In this document: positions 1 to 7,918 of the stretch, one piece after another | How the letters are laid out: every line of letters starts with the position of its first letter | Position numbering within the stretch: position 1 is the first letter of the stretch | From: Aestuariibius violaceus | GTDB lineage: Bacteria; Pseudomonadota; Alphaproteobacteria; Rhodobacterales; Rhodobacteraceae | Length of the DNA: 64,000 bases | Direction of reading: 5' to 3' | Assembly (NCBI RefSeq): GCF_040779325.2 | Contig: NZ_JBFONT020000002.1 | Location: 496,001 to 560,000 of the forward strand | Translations under genes and position numbers: made by a program | The notes under the pieces: model-generated | What the model was told of the DNA's origin: nothing | What the model saw: the letters and a program-made list of their open reading frames with translations, nothing else | Databases searched by the model: none

Positions 1-553
1 CGTAGCCCGGGCAAATCGCGTTCGCCGTGATCGGCTCTTCCGCCGTCTCAAGCGCGACGACCTTGGTCATGCCGACGACCCCGTGCTTGGCGCTGACATA
101 GGCCGATTTGTAGGGCGAGGCGGTCAGCCCATGGGCCGAGGCCAGGTTAATCACCCTGCCCCACCCCGCCTTGCGCATCATCGGCAGCGCGACAGCGGTC
201 GTATGAAAGGCCGACGAGAGCATGATCGCGATGATCGCATCCCATTTCTCGGCCGGGAATTCATCGATCGGCGCAACATGCTGGATACCCGCATTGTTGA
301 TCAGGATATCGCAGCGCCCCGCTTGCTCCACCAGCCGGCGCGCCTGATCGCCCTTGGAGAGGTCCCCCTGGATGTAGCGCGCGCTCGTCCCTGTCTCTTC
401 CGAGATCTCCTTGGCGAGCTGATGGTCCTCCTCGTTGTCGGTATAGGAGTTCAGCACGACGTCCGCCCCCGCTTTCGCAAGCTCCTTCGCCATGCCAAGC
501 CCGATCCCTGAATTCGATCCGGTGACGATGGCGGTTTTTCCTTTGAGTTGCAT
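1..553 (-). CDS. bdhA: 3-hydroxybutyrate dehydrogenase (SDR family), 3' end outside window
   Basis: NAD-dependent short-chain dehydrogenase that interconverts 3-hydroxybutyrate and acetoacetate in the cytoplasm, a step of polyhydroxybutyrate use. The 184 residues visible start MQLKGKTAIVTG and carry the SDR nucleotide motif TGSNSGIG (residues 11-18), the NNAG motif (86-89), the catalytic Ser139 and the YVSAK motif with Tyr152 and Lys156. The segments HGLTASPYKSAYVSAKHG and ICPGY are typical of bacterial 3-hydroxybutyrate dehydrogenases rather than of FabG. A perfect AGGAGG lies just upstream of the ATG at 553, which fixes the start. The C-terminal part (about 75 residues in the family) runs off the window. 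TGCA-rich dyads upstream may bind the PHB regulator PhaR. Confidence 0.88.
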   Translation of the reverse strand, partial: MQLKGKTAIVTGSNSGIGLGMAKELAKAGADVVLNSYTDNEEDHQLAKEISEETGTSARYIQGDLSKGDQARRLVEQAGRCDILINNAGIQHVAPIDEFPAEKWDAIIAIMLSSAFHTTAVALPMMRKAGWGRVINLASAHGLTASPYKSAYVSAKHGVVGMTKVVALETAEEPITANAICPGY

Positions 554-577
554 GGCACCTCCTGATGGCAAAGGTCA

Positions 578-607
578 TTGCAACTGCAACATAATGCTGC
601 AGCTGCA
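578..607 (-). promoter_or_regulatory. TGCA-rich dyad elements upstream of bdhA, possible PhaR operator
   Basis: Two adjacent dyads lie 25-55 bp upstream of the bdhA start: TTGCAACTGCAA (578-589) and TGCTGCAGCTGCA (595-607). PhaR of Paracoccus denitrificans is known to bind TGC-rich dyads near PHB genes, and bdhA is a PHB-pathway gene. The position fits a promoter-proximal repressor site. Assignment to PhaR is inference from the motif type and the neighbour gene. Confidence 0.45.
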
Positions 608-728
608 AATACCACTGGCAAATGAGCAACATTTTTGGGCATATGGCGTTCACTGATCTCATGACATGTAACTATCAATCGAAGGGGTTAAGATCTCATC
701 ACGAATTCAACCAAAGCAGGAAACGGAT

Positions 729-2015
729 ATGATACCGTTCTTTCCAGAACCGATGTTCCTAAATCCTACGAGTGATAGCTTCTTGTTTGGCTTTTTTGAT
801 GAGTTCGGAAACTTTTACGGAACCTATGTCAGCGGAAGCGATATCGTCTACGATGAAGAAGGTTTTCCGCTCTCAGGCATGGTAAGTTCTATCGAGGTCG
901 CAAGTTGGGACGTGTCAGGCAACACGCCAGTTCCGATCGAGGGCGACCGTCCACTCTTCAGCATCAGCCATCCAGATCTGACAGTGGAAGAACTGAATGC
1001 ATTTTCACCCACATGGTTCTTTGTTGAGTTTGACGAGGATCTCCAGCAACTTCTGGGCGTCAAGGATGGTATGATCTATCGAGCCTTCGATCCTTTCTTG
1101 AGCGAAGAGATCCGTGGCAGCGACCGCGATGACATCATAGTCGGAGCCTCATCAAGTGAATTCATCGATGCCGGAGCCGGGAATGACAGGGTTTTTGCGG
1201 GTGATGGCGATGATGAGGTACTCGGCAGAGACGGAGATAACAAACTCTTTGGTGGCGAGGGAGATGACTTCCTGAGCGCATTCGACGGGGATGATATCCT
1301 TGTAGGCGGGAACGGTTCCGATCGGATCGAGGTCACGGGTGGAAACAACATCATACGTGGCGGTGCTGGTAACGACTTTCTCGGCGGAGGAGATGGCAAC
1401 GATTTCATTGTGGGCGGTCAAGATGATGACCGGATCTTTGCTCGTGACGGGGATGACGTTCTAAGAGGTGGTGATGGAGCGGATCGTCTGTTTGACCAGA
1501 ACGGAAATGACAGGGTCTTTGGTGGGAAAGGTGACGATGCTCTATCCAGCTTTACGCTCGAGCCGGTCACAGCGTTGGGTCAGGATGATGACGTTCTTCG
1601 CGGAGGCCAAGGAAATGATAACCTGACTACGGCAAGTGGCGCGGACCGCCTGTCCGGTGGTGCCGGAGATGACATTCTGGGAGCGTTCGACCAAGGAGGT
1701 GTTGCCCTCCGTGATATGCTTCATGGTGGAAGCGGCAGCGACACCTTCTTTTTCTTCGAGGATATGGTTGTTGGCGATGTGGTTGTGTCAGACTTCGATG
1801 CCGCAGAGGACTTGATCGCACTTCAACTACGCGATGACAGCACCGCAGAGGAACAGTTCGATCTGTTCTTGGCGGGGGCGAACCAGGTGGGGCGCGATGT
1901 GGTCTGGACAGATACGAGCGGTGACTACACCGCGCTGCTTCGCAATACCGATCTGGATGAGTTGACGATCGACAACTTCATCTTCGTCGGTGGCAACGAC
2001 TTCTCCGGCTCCTGA
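729..2015 (+). CDS. RTX-type calcium-binding secreted protein
   Basis: A 428-residue acidic protein. Residues about 130-340 are nonapeptide RTX repeats (GGxGxDxxx type, such as GGAGNDFLGGGDGNDFIVGG), which bind calcium and fold into a parallel beta-roll outside the cell. The C-terminal tail, ending near FIFVGGNDF, resembles the uncleaved signal used by type I secretion; there is no N-terminal signal peptide. Residues 1-125 form a separate domain that I do not recognise and that may resemble the short non-enzymatic head domains of other roseobacter RTX proteins. AGGAAACGGAT precedes the ATG. Base composition is visibly less GC-rich than in the flanking genes, which suggests acquisition. No type I transporter genes are adjacent. 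The role (adhesin, S-layer or toxin-like) cannot be told from sequence. Confidence 0.85.
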   Translation: MIPFFPEPMFLNPTSDSFLFGFFDEFGNFYGTYVSGSDIVYDEEGFPLSGMVSSIEVASWDVSGNTPVPIEGDRPLFSISHPDLTVEELNAFSPTWFFVEFDEDLQQLLGVKDGMIYRAFDPFLSEEIRGSDRDDIIVGASSSEFIDAGAGNDRVFAGDGDDEVLGRDGDNKLFGGEGDDFLSAFDGDDILVGGNGSDRIEVTGGNNIIRGGAGNDFLGGGDGNDFIVGGQDDDRIFARDGDDVLRGGDGADRLFDQNGNDRVFGGKGDDALSSFTLEPVTALGQDDDVLRGGQGNDNLTTASGADRLSGGAGDDILGAFDQGGVALRDMLHGGSGSDTFFFFEDMVVGDVVVSDFDAAEDLIALQLRDDSTAEEQFDLFLAGANQVGRDVVWTDTSGDYTALLRNTDLDELTIDNFIFVGGNDFSGS

Positions 2016-2026
2016 TTCTCTCGCTA

Positions 2027-2049
2027 CCGCTCCCGTTTACCGGGGGCGG
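2027..2049 (+). terminator. Hairpin after the RTX gene
   Basis: A 9-bp stem (CCGCTCCCG with CGGGGGCGG, one T-G wobble) and a 5-nt loop lie 12 bp after the RTX stop codon, followed by the T-rich stretch TCTTTCTC. It is a probable intrinsic terminator for the RTX gene, though the T-tract is imperfect. Confidence 0.5.
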
Positions 2050-2080
2050 CGGTCTTTCTCAGATGCTTCGGACCACCCAT

Positions 2081-2106
2081 AAAAAAACGCCCGCACAAGG
2101 CGGGCG
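2081..2106 (-). terminator. Rho-independent terminator, strongest on the minus strand
   Basis: The stem CGCCCGC/GCGGGCG (2088-2094 with 2100-2106, loop ACAAG) is preceded by A7 at 2081-2087. Read on the minus strand this is a hairpin followed by seven Ts, a textbook terminator. On the plus strand the tail CTAAGTTATT is much poorer. No minus-strand gene lies upstream, so it either stops antisense transcription from the substrate-binding-protein gene or acts in both directions. Confidence 0.65.
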
Positions 2107-2268
2107 CTAAGTTATTGAGGCAGGTTTCATACAGGCAAGAAACCTATCGAGCAGTAACACTCTTATAAGCAATCGCCCGCCCTTATCCAAGCTAAAAGTT
2201 TGAAAAGACTAAGGGCGACGTTTACCCTGACGACAAAGATCAAGAAGAGGCAGGGGGCATCTGGAAAC
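2107..2268. other. Leader region of the substrate-binding-protein gene
   Basis: Non-coding stretch containing one short perfect inverted repeat, AGGTTTC (2122-2128) with GAAACCT (2139-2145), separated by 10 nt. It could be an operator or a small hairpin in the leader. No convincing -35/-10 pair is seen. An in-frame TTG at 2200 would add 23 residues to the next gene, but it would put a charged extension in front of the signal peptide. Confidence 0.35.
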
Positions 2269-4086
2269 ATGGGAAGGCAGCGTATTCCTTCACCAAAAGC
2301 GGTGCTGATCGCGATTGTCGTCGCGTCACTTCCGGGCCACAGCGTGGCAGAACCGCAGCACGCTATCGCTATGTATGGGGAGCCCGCGCTGCCCCCAGAT
2401 TATGTGGCGCTGCCTTATGTCAACCCCGACGCGCCGATCGGCGGGCGGATCGTGACGGGCGAGGTTGGCAGCTTCGACAGCCTCAATCCCTACATCTTGA
2501 AAGGCAGCGTTCCCTGGCAGCTTCGGTTCCTCACTTCGGAAAGCCTGATGGGCCGGTCCTGGGACGAGCCGTTCACGCTTTACGGATTGCTCGCTGAAAC
2601 CATCGAAACTGACCCGAATCGCAGCTGGGTTGAGTTCACCCTTCGGGAGGAGGCGCGCTTCTCCGACGGTTCGCCCGTGACCATCGAAGACGTCATGTGG
2701 TCCTACGAGACGCTCGGCACCGAAGGCCACCCAAGATACCTCGGCTTCTGGCAGAACGTGGCCAGCATGGAACAGACCGGCCCCCGTTCCGTCCGGTTCA
2801 CCTTCAGCGAAGAGAATCGCGAGCTTGCCCTCATCATTGGCCTGCGCCCGATCCTCAAGAAGGCCCAGTGGGACGGGATCGAGTTCACTGACAGCGGCCT
2901 TGACGTCATCCCCATCACCTCGGCGCCCTATGTGGTTGACGAGGTTGATCCGGGGCGCTCCGTCACGCTTCGCCGGAACCCGGATTACTGGGGCTGGGAC
3001 CTGCCGTTCCGCAACGGCCAGCAGAACATCGAAGAGATCGTGATGGAGTTCTTTGGCGACGGCACCGCCCAGTTCGAGGCGTTCAAGGCGGGCATCCTGA
3101 ACTCCAACCGCGAATTCAACGTCGCCAAGTGGAACAGCCAGTACGAGTTTCCGGCAACCCGCTCGGGCGACGTGATCAAGTCGGTGATCCCGCACCAGCG
3201 CCCATCAGGCATGACCGGGTTCGTTATGAACACACGCCGGGCGCCCTTCGACGATTGGCGCGTGCGGGATGCGATGATCACCGCTTTCAACTTCGAATTC
3301 ATCAACGAAGCCGTCACCGGCGGCGAACAACCCCGCATCACCTCGTACTTTTCGAACTCTCCGCTTGCGATGCAGGACGGTCCCGCCGAAGGCCGTGTGC
3401 GCGCGCTTCTCGAGCCGTTCGCGGGCGACCTCTACCCCGGCGCGCTTGACGGTTACGCCTTGCCCGTCGCCGATGGCAGCGAACGTAATCGCGCCGGGAT
3501 GCGCGCCGCGATCGACCGGCTGGAAGAGGCCGGCTGGACCGTTCAGGACGGCGCTCTCAAGAACGAATCCGGAGAGCCCTTCGCCATCGAGATCCTGTTC
3601 AAGCAAGGCGAGATGGAGAACCGGGCGGTCCTCGACATCTACGTCCAGAGCCTCGAACGGCTCGGCATGGATGTCGACATCGCAACGGTCGATCCGGCGC
3701 AATACAACGAACGCACCGACGGCTACGATTTCGACATGACGTTCTATCGGCGCGGTCTATCGCTTTCGCCCGGCAACGAACAGCGGCTCTATTTCGGCAG
3801 CGAAGGCGCCGATACGCCCGGCAGACGCAATCTGATGGGGGCGAAGTCTCCTGCCATCGACGCGATGATCAACAGCATCCTCGCTTCGGAAAGCAACGAA
3901 GACTTCCTTGCGGCGACCCGCGCACTGGATCGGACGCTCATGGCGGGCCGCTACGTGATCCCGATCTACCAGTACAACGTCAGCTTCATCGCCCATGCCA
4001 AGGAGCTGAAATACCCCGAGACGCTGCCGATCTACGGCGACTGGTTCACCTGGCAGCCGGATGTCTGGTGGTATGAGGAAGACTAG
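2269..4086 (+). CDS. ABC transporter periplasmic substrate-binding protein, family 5 (YejA-like)
   Basis: A 605-residue periplasmic binding protein of SBP family 5, the class that captures oligopeptides and related compounds such as microcin C for an ABC importer. The ATG at 2269 gives a clean signal peptide (PKAVLIAIVVASLPGHSVA). The mature start has the YejA/AgpA-like segment LPYVNPDAPIGGRI followed by FDSLNPYILKG; later come VEFTLREEARFSDGSPVT and LRRNPDYWG, both hallmarks of family 5. Length is usual for the YejA branch (about 600). There are no permease or ATPase genes next to it in this window, so the partner transporter must be elsewhere. A small lipoprotein gene overlaps its 3' end. 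The substrate is unknown. Confidence 0.87.
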   Translation: MGRQRIPSPKAVLIAIVVASLPGHSVAEPQHAIAMYGEPALPPDYVALPYVNPDAPIGGRIVTGEVGSFDSLNPYILKGSVPWQLRFLTSESLMGRSWDEPFTLYGLLAETIETDPNRSWVEFTLREEARFSDGSPVTIEDVMWSYETLGTEGHPRYLGFWQNVASMEQTGPRSVRFTFSEENRELALIIGLRPILKKAQWDGIEFTDSGLDVIPITSAPYVVDEVDPGRSVTLRRNPDYWGWDLPFRNGQQNIEEIVMEFFGDGTAQFEAFKAGILNSNREFNVAKWNSQYEFPATRSGDVIKSVIPHQRPSGMTGFVMNTRRAPFDDWRVRDAMITAFNFEFINEAVTGGEQPRITSYFSNSPLAMQDGPAEGRVRALLEPFAGDLYPGALDGYALPVADGSERNRAGMRAAIDRLEEAGWTVQDGALKNESGEPFAIEILFKQGEMENRAVLDIYVQSLERLGMDVDIATVDPAQYNERTDGYDFDMTFYRRGLSLSPGNEQRLYFGSEGADTPGRRNLMGAKSPAIDAMINSILASESNEDFLAATRALDRTLMAGRYVIPIYQYNVSFIAHAKELKYPETLPIYGDWFTWQPDVWWYEED

Positions 4087-4222
4087 CCTCCTCCTCGCCC
4101 TCGCCCTCGCCCTCGCGCTCCTGACCGCCTGCACCCCCGCCCGCGTCGTCACCAAGACCGGAACAACGGCGGTCAAGGCGACCGGCGCGGTCGTGGGTGG
4201 AACGGCAAAGGCGGTGTTCTGA
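4073..4222 (+). CDS. Small lipoprotein (49 aa)
   Basis: A short gene that overlaps the stop of the substrate-binding-protein gene by 14 bp in another frame. The product starts MRKTSLLLALALALALLTAC: a lysine/arginine n-region, a Leu-Ala hydrophobic core and the lipobox LTAC at residues 17-20. The mature part is about 30 residues, rich in Val, Thr and Gly (TPARVVTKTGTTAVKATGAV). The complete lipobox argues that it is real and membrane anchored. Overlap implies translational coupling with the binding protein; it could tether or assist it, but that is inference. No family recognised. Confidence 0.62.
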   Translation: MRKTSLLLALALALALLTACTPARVVTKTGTTAVKATGAVVGGTAKAVF

Positions 4223-4224
4223 GA

Positions 4225-5118
4225 TCAGGTATAATTGGCGCAGCTGAGTGCTGACACCTCGACGGAACCGATCGGTGCACCACTCTCATATACGTAGCTT
4301 TCACGGATCACGGCCCCGGCGCTCAGCAAGGCTGCAAAGAAGGTGTCGTCGCAGAGAAACGCTGTGATGTCGTATGCCCAGAAGTCGTTCATCTCGAGGC
4401 CGCTCTCGTGCTCCCGCACGAGGTAAACCCGCGTCAGCATATTTCCTGAGGCGCCGATCTGAGCAAGGATCGTGGTTTCATCGACGTGGATGGGTAGGAC
4501 GGCCTCGTCCGCCATCGTCCGTAAGACATCGTCGATCCCGACTAAGCCGACTTGGAAATTGACATATGTCGCCTCCTGATCTGGGGTGAGCGGTCTTTGC
4601 GCTTCGCGCTGAATGGCCAATTCTTCGAGGTAAGGTACGGCGGAAAACGACATCATGAAGAGGACGAAGCCGATAAGCGCGCCAGGTATCCCTGCCAGCA
4701 TATGGGGGTCCGGACGATCCCGATCAGAGGACCCCTTCATAAGCAGGACTAGGCACAGGAACGGCACGAGCGCAAAGAGCGCTGTCCACCGGTTCCATCC
4801 GATGTCCCTAGCACGGGCCGCACCGGTATGGCCCAGTAGAATCCCGGCCACGACCAGCCAAGCTCCAGTTAAGATTAGAAGAAACCAGACAAACCGTCCC
4901 ACAACCGCGTCGATCATAAAGACGAATGGAAGAAAAGCGATGCTGATGAATAGGCTCAGAAAGCCGTACCAGGCAAAATAGGGTGCCCGCCGTAGCCGGT
5001 TTTCTTCGCTTCCGGCTGAGACACCGAAAATGCTGCCAACGAGCAGGACAGAAAAGGCTACGGCGCTGAGTCCGGCTTCGCCGAGCCCAAGTAGAGAATA
5101 GGCAAGGTTTTCAAACAA
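4225..5118 (-). CDS. Hypothetical membrane protein with soluble C-terminal domain
   Basis: A 297-residue protein with about five hydrophobic segments in residues 7-160 (around 15-33, 48-70, 78-96, 110-126 and 140-160), then a soluble domain (about 170-297) that contains LTRVYLVREHESG and ends in CANYT. The only start codon that includes the first membrane segment is TTG at 5118, with a weak ribosome binding site, so the start is uncertain. Base use is less GC-rich than its neighbours, suggesting acquisition. It converges with the lipoprotein gene (3 bp between stops). I recognise no family. Confidence 0.7.
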   Translation of the reverse strand: MFENLAYSLLGLGEAGLSAVAFSVLLVGSIFGVSAGSEENRLRRAPYFAWYGFLSLFISIAFLPFVFMIDAVVGRFVWFLLILTGAWLVVAGILLGHTGAARARDIGWNRWTALFALVPFLCLVLLMKGSSDRDRPDPHMLAGIPGALIGFVLFMMSFSAVPYLEELAIQREAQRPLTPDQEATYVNFQVGLVGIDDVLRTMADEAVLPIHVDETTILAQIGASGNMLTRVYLVREHESGLEMNDFWAYDITAFLCDDTFFAALLSAGAVIRESYVYESGAPIGSVEVSALSCANYT

Positions 5119-5257
5119 AGCGGCTGCCCGGTTTCAAGGAATGCCCCAACCGACATCAGATGTCCCGGTAGGCCGGTCGAGACCAGAGTGTTTTTGGTCC
5201 GCGCCGCAGATTGCTCACTGCTTTTGTACAGGTGCGGCCATGCCGCCACGCTCGCAC

Positions 5258-5896
5258 CTACCGGTCCCGGATCTTCCCAAAGAATTTTCTGTTCAACCGT
5301 ATGAATTCCTCGATTGCGCCGCCAAGCCCACCCATCTGCTTGCCTTTGAGATAGAGGTATCCCGCGCAGGCCCCGAGCGCGCCGCCGACGGTATCCATAA
5401 TCAGATCGTACATTGTGTCGATCAGGCCGGATTTCTGCATGTTGAGGCCAAAGATCTGGTCCATCCCGAACTCGAAGATTTCCCAGAGCGCCCCGACCGT
5501 GATCGCCACGCAGAACGACAGGAATGCCACCGCCCAGGGGGGCGCAGCATAGCGGTCGCCCTCGAACAGCATGAAGATGAACAGAAATCCGAACAGCCCG
5601 AACGACACAGCCGACCCGAAATGAAGCGCGATGTCCCACCACCAGTAGCGCTCGTAGAAGTCGAAGGCCTCTCCCAGAAAGATCGTCGCGAAGATGAAGA
5701 AAACGATGCCCGAAAGAAAGCTCCGTGGCAGCCGCACCCCCATCCAATAGGCGAAGTATTGCGGCAGAAGGGTCAGCGTGAACGCGGCGAGGCCGACGAA
5801 GACCAGCGACCACCGTCCGAAAAGCACGCCGGTCACCACCGCGGCCAGCAACGCGACCCGAATAAGCCCTGCGAGGATCGCCGGACGCTCAGTCAC
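5258..5896 (-). CDS. Polytopic membrane protein, DUF2238 (YjdF)-like
   Basis: A 212-residue inner-membrane protein with about six membrane segments. The conserved part ALWEIFEFGMDQIFGLNMQ, followed by SGLIDTMYDLIMDTVGGALG, matches the DUF2238/YjdF family pattern, whose function is unknown; WWWDIALHFGSA in the middle also fits. The N-terminal ATG at 5896 precedes a short n-region and the first hydrophobic segment. It is divergent from the EEP hydrolase gene, only 46 bp apart. Confidence 0.75.
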   Translation of the reverse strand: MTERPAILAGLIRVALLAAVVTGVLFGRWSLVFVGLAAFTLTLLPQYFAYWMGVRLPRSFLSGIVFFIFATIFLGEAFDFYERYWWWDIALHFGSAVSFGLFGFLFIFMLFEGDRYAAPPWAVAFLSFCVAITVGALWEIFEFGMDQIFGLNMQKSGLIDTMYDLIMDTVGGALGACAGYLYLKGKQMGGLGGAIEEFIRLNRKFFGKIRDR

Positions 5897-5942
5897 CGAA
5901 AGCCCCCTCTCCCTTCATTCCGAAAGCCCCTATATTGGTGTC

Positions 5943-6659
5943 ATGTCTATTGATGCTCCGAAACCCCTGCGGCTTGCGAGCTATAACATCCGCGCCGGTC
6001 TCGGCACCGACCTTCGCCGTGATCCGGCCCGCGTGCTGCACGCCATTGCCGGGCTCTCTGCCGATCTCGTGGTGCTGCAGGAAGCCGACCATCGCCTTGG
6101 CACCCGCCCCTCTGCCCTCCCCTACGGCCAGATCTCGCAGCTGACGGGCCTCGCCCCGCTTCCCATCTCCGAACGGCCCGGCGGTCTCGGCTGGCATGGC
6201 ATCGCGTTGCTCGCGCAGCCCACCCTTGTGGTCTCCGACATTCATCGTATTCCGCTTCCCGGCCTCGAACCCCGTGGCGCCGTGGCGGCCGATATCGAGG
6301 CCGAGCCGGGGCCGCTGCGCGTCGTCGGCGTGCATCTCGGCCTTCTGCGCAGTTCGCGCCGCGCACAGCTCGACAGGATTCGTGAGGAGCTCGATGCGCT
6401 CGACCCGCGGCCCACCGTGATCCTTGGGGACTTCAACGAATGGTCGACACGCAAGGGGCTTGGCCGCCTTGCGCGCCATTACACGCTGCTGACCCCCGGC
6501 GGCACCTTTCCCGCCCGCCTGCCTCTGGCACCGCTTGACCGGATCGCCCATTGCGACCGGCTCAACGTCAAGCTGCGGCCCCCGCCCGAGGCGCGTCACC
6601 CGCATCCGTCGGATCACCGCCCGATCCTCGCCGACGTGACCCTGCAGCCCGCCGCCTGA
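5943..6659 (+). CDS. Endonuclease/exonuclease/phosphatase (EEP) family hydrolase
   Basis: A 238-residue metal-dependent phosphodiesterase-fold protein. Motifs in order: RLASYNIRAGLG (Asn of motif I), VVLQEAD (metal-binding Glu), VVGVHLGLLRSSRRAQLDRI, ILGDFNEW (Asp/Asn pair) and the C-terminal SDHRPILADV with the catalytic Asp-His. Members cleave DNA, phosphoinositides or other phosphodiesters; the substrate cannot be told here. There is no signal peptide, so it is probably cytoplasmic. An upstream in-frame start exists at 5778 but it would overlap the divergent gene; ATG 5943 begins directly before the conserved fold. Confidence 0.85.
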   Translation: MSIDAPKPLRLASYNIRAGLGTDLRRDPARVLHAIAGLSADLVVLQEADHRLGTRPSALPYGQISQLTGLAPLPISERPGGLGWHGIALLAQPTLVVSDIHRIPLPGLEPRGAVAADIEAEPGPLRVVGVHLGLLRSSRRAQLDRIREELDALDPRPTVILGDFNEWSTRKGLGRLARHYTLLTPGGTFPARLPLAPLDRIAHCDRLNVKLRPPPEARHPHPSDHRPILADVTLQPAA

Positions 6660-6737
6660 CACTTCCCGGCCACAGAGTGTCGCGCTTCAGCGGCGCCGAC
6701 ACAAAACGGTTACATTCCGGGCCTAGCCCTCCGCCCC

Positions 6738-7214
6738 ATGAATATTCTTGTTCTCTGTACCGGTAACTCGGCCCGATCCATCCTCCTAGAAATGCTGCTC
6801 GACGACCTTGGCCAAGGCCGGGTCACCGCTTACTCAGCTGGCTCCAAACCGGCCGGCAAGGTGCACCCCTATGCGCTGAAGCTCCTCGAGGAGAACGACT
6901 ACGACACCTCCCGCCTGCGGTCAAAAAGCTGGGACGAATTCGCGGGGTCTGACGCGCCAGAGATGGACATCGTCATCACCGTCTGCGGGTCTGCCGCAGA
7001 GGAGGCGTGCCCGATCTGGCCCGGCACGCCGATCCGCGCCCACTGGGGTGTCGAAGATCCTGCCGCCGCGCCGGAGGATGACTGGCCGGGCGCTTTCGGA
7101 ACAGCCTATAGAATCCTGAAAAAACGTACAGAATCCTTTCTCGCCCAACCGATCGAGACCTTGGACGAAGGCGAGATCAAGGCGCTTCTCTCCCGCATCG
7201 GGCGGCAGGTCTGA
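6738..7214 (+). CDS. arsC: Arsenate reductase, thioredoxin-type (LMW-PTP fold)
   Basis: Reduces arsenate to arsenite in the cytoplasm. The 158-residue protein begins NILVLCTGNSARS, the P-loop CX5R(S) with nucleophile Cys7 and Arg13. Two further cysteines, Cys83 and Cys91 in TVCGSAAEEACPIWPG, match the Cys relay of Bacillus/Staphylococcus ArsC, and HWGVEDPA is also typical of this class. The aquaporin gene starts 1 bp after its stop, which makes an arsenic detoxification pair. No arsR or arsB is seen nearby. Confidence 0.88.
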   Translation: MNILVLCTGNSARSILLEMLLDDLGQGRVTAYSAGSKPAGKVHPYALKLLEENDYDTSRLRSKSWDEFAGSDAPEMDIVITVCGSAAEEACPIWPGTPIRAHWGVEDPAAAPEDDWPGAFGTAYRILKKRTESFLAQPIETLDEGEIKALLSRIGRQV

Positions 7215-7215
7215 C

Positions 7216-7863
7216 ATGCTGCGACAATTGTCTGCCGAGGCGCTCGGCACCGCTTTCCTGCTGATCGGCGTCGTGGGCTCCGGCATCATGGCCCAGACGC
7301 TGTCGGACGGGAACATTGCGCTGGCGCTTCTGGCGAATGCAATCGCGACCGGCTGCATCCTCTACGTCATCATCGAAACCCTCGGGCCGATCTCGGGCGC
7401 GCATTTCAACCCGGCCGTCACGCTCTATTTCACCTTGCGTGGCGAGATGACGCCCGGCCCCGCTGCCGCCTACATGGCGACCCAGATCTTGGCCGGCATC
7501 CTCGGCGTCTTCGCGGCGCATCTCATGTTCGACCTCCCCATCTGGCAGTTCTCCACGACCGACCGGACCGGCCCGGCCCTTTGGGCGTCGGAGATGATTG
7601 CGACCTTCGGATTGCTCTTCGTGATCGTCGGCGGCCTTGCGGCGCGGCGCGAGGCGATCCCGGTTCTCGTCGCGCTCTACATCACTGGCGCCTACTGGTT
7701 CACCGCGTCGACCAGTTTCGCCAACCCGGCCGTCACCATCGCCCGCGGCTTTTCTGACACCTTTGCCGGTATCAACCCGTCTCACGTGCCCGCCTATATC
7801 GGTGTCCAGATCATCGCCGCGATTGTCGGGGCCCTGACCCTCCCTCGTCTTTTCCGCAAATAG
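7216..7863 (+). CDS. aqpS: Aquaporin family channel, probable arsenite channel (AqpS-like)
   Basis: A 215-residue MIP-family channel with both pore signatures: NPA at 65-67 (GAHFNPAV) and NPA at 170-172 (FANPAVTIAR), spread over six membrane segments. It directly follows arsC. In Sinorhizobium meliloti, AqpS in the ars operon lets arsenite made by ArsC leave the cell down its gradient in place of an ArsB pump. The same role is likely here from gene order; the sequence alone does not show the solute. Confidence 0.85.
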   Translation: MLRQLSAEALGTAFLLIGVVGSGIMAQTLSDGNIALALLANAIATGCILYVIIETLGPISGAHFNPAVTLYFTLRGEMTPGPAAAYMATQILAGILGVFAAHLMFDLPIWQFSTTDRTGPALWASEMIATFGLLFVIVGGLAARREAIPVLVALYITGAYWFTASTSFANPAVTIARGFSDTFAGINPSHVPAYIGVQIIAAIVGALTLPRLFRK

Positions 7864-7864
7864 G

Positions 7865-7890
7865 GGAACCCGCCCAAGCTCATCCGCGTT
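7865..7890 (+). promoter_or_regulatory. GGAAC-N17-CGTT stress-type promoter
   Basis: GGAAC (7865-7869) and CGTT (7887-7890) are separated by exactly 17 bp, 29 bp upstream of the CsbD-like gene. GGAAC-N16/17-CGTT is the promoter class of the alphaproteobacterial general-stress ECF sigma factor EcfG, and RpoH-II promoters are similar. It fits the stress-type small gene that follows. Confidence 0.55.
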
Positions 7891-7918
7891 CCCTGCCAAG
7901 ACCAAGGCGGAGGACATC

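Noticed and set aside
1076..1821. Serine/proline-rich frames opposite the RTX repeats
   Set aside because: Reverse complement of Gly/Asp repeats; not genes.
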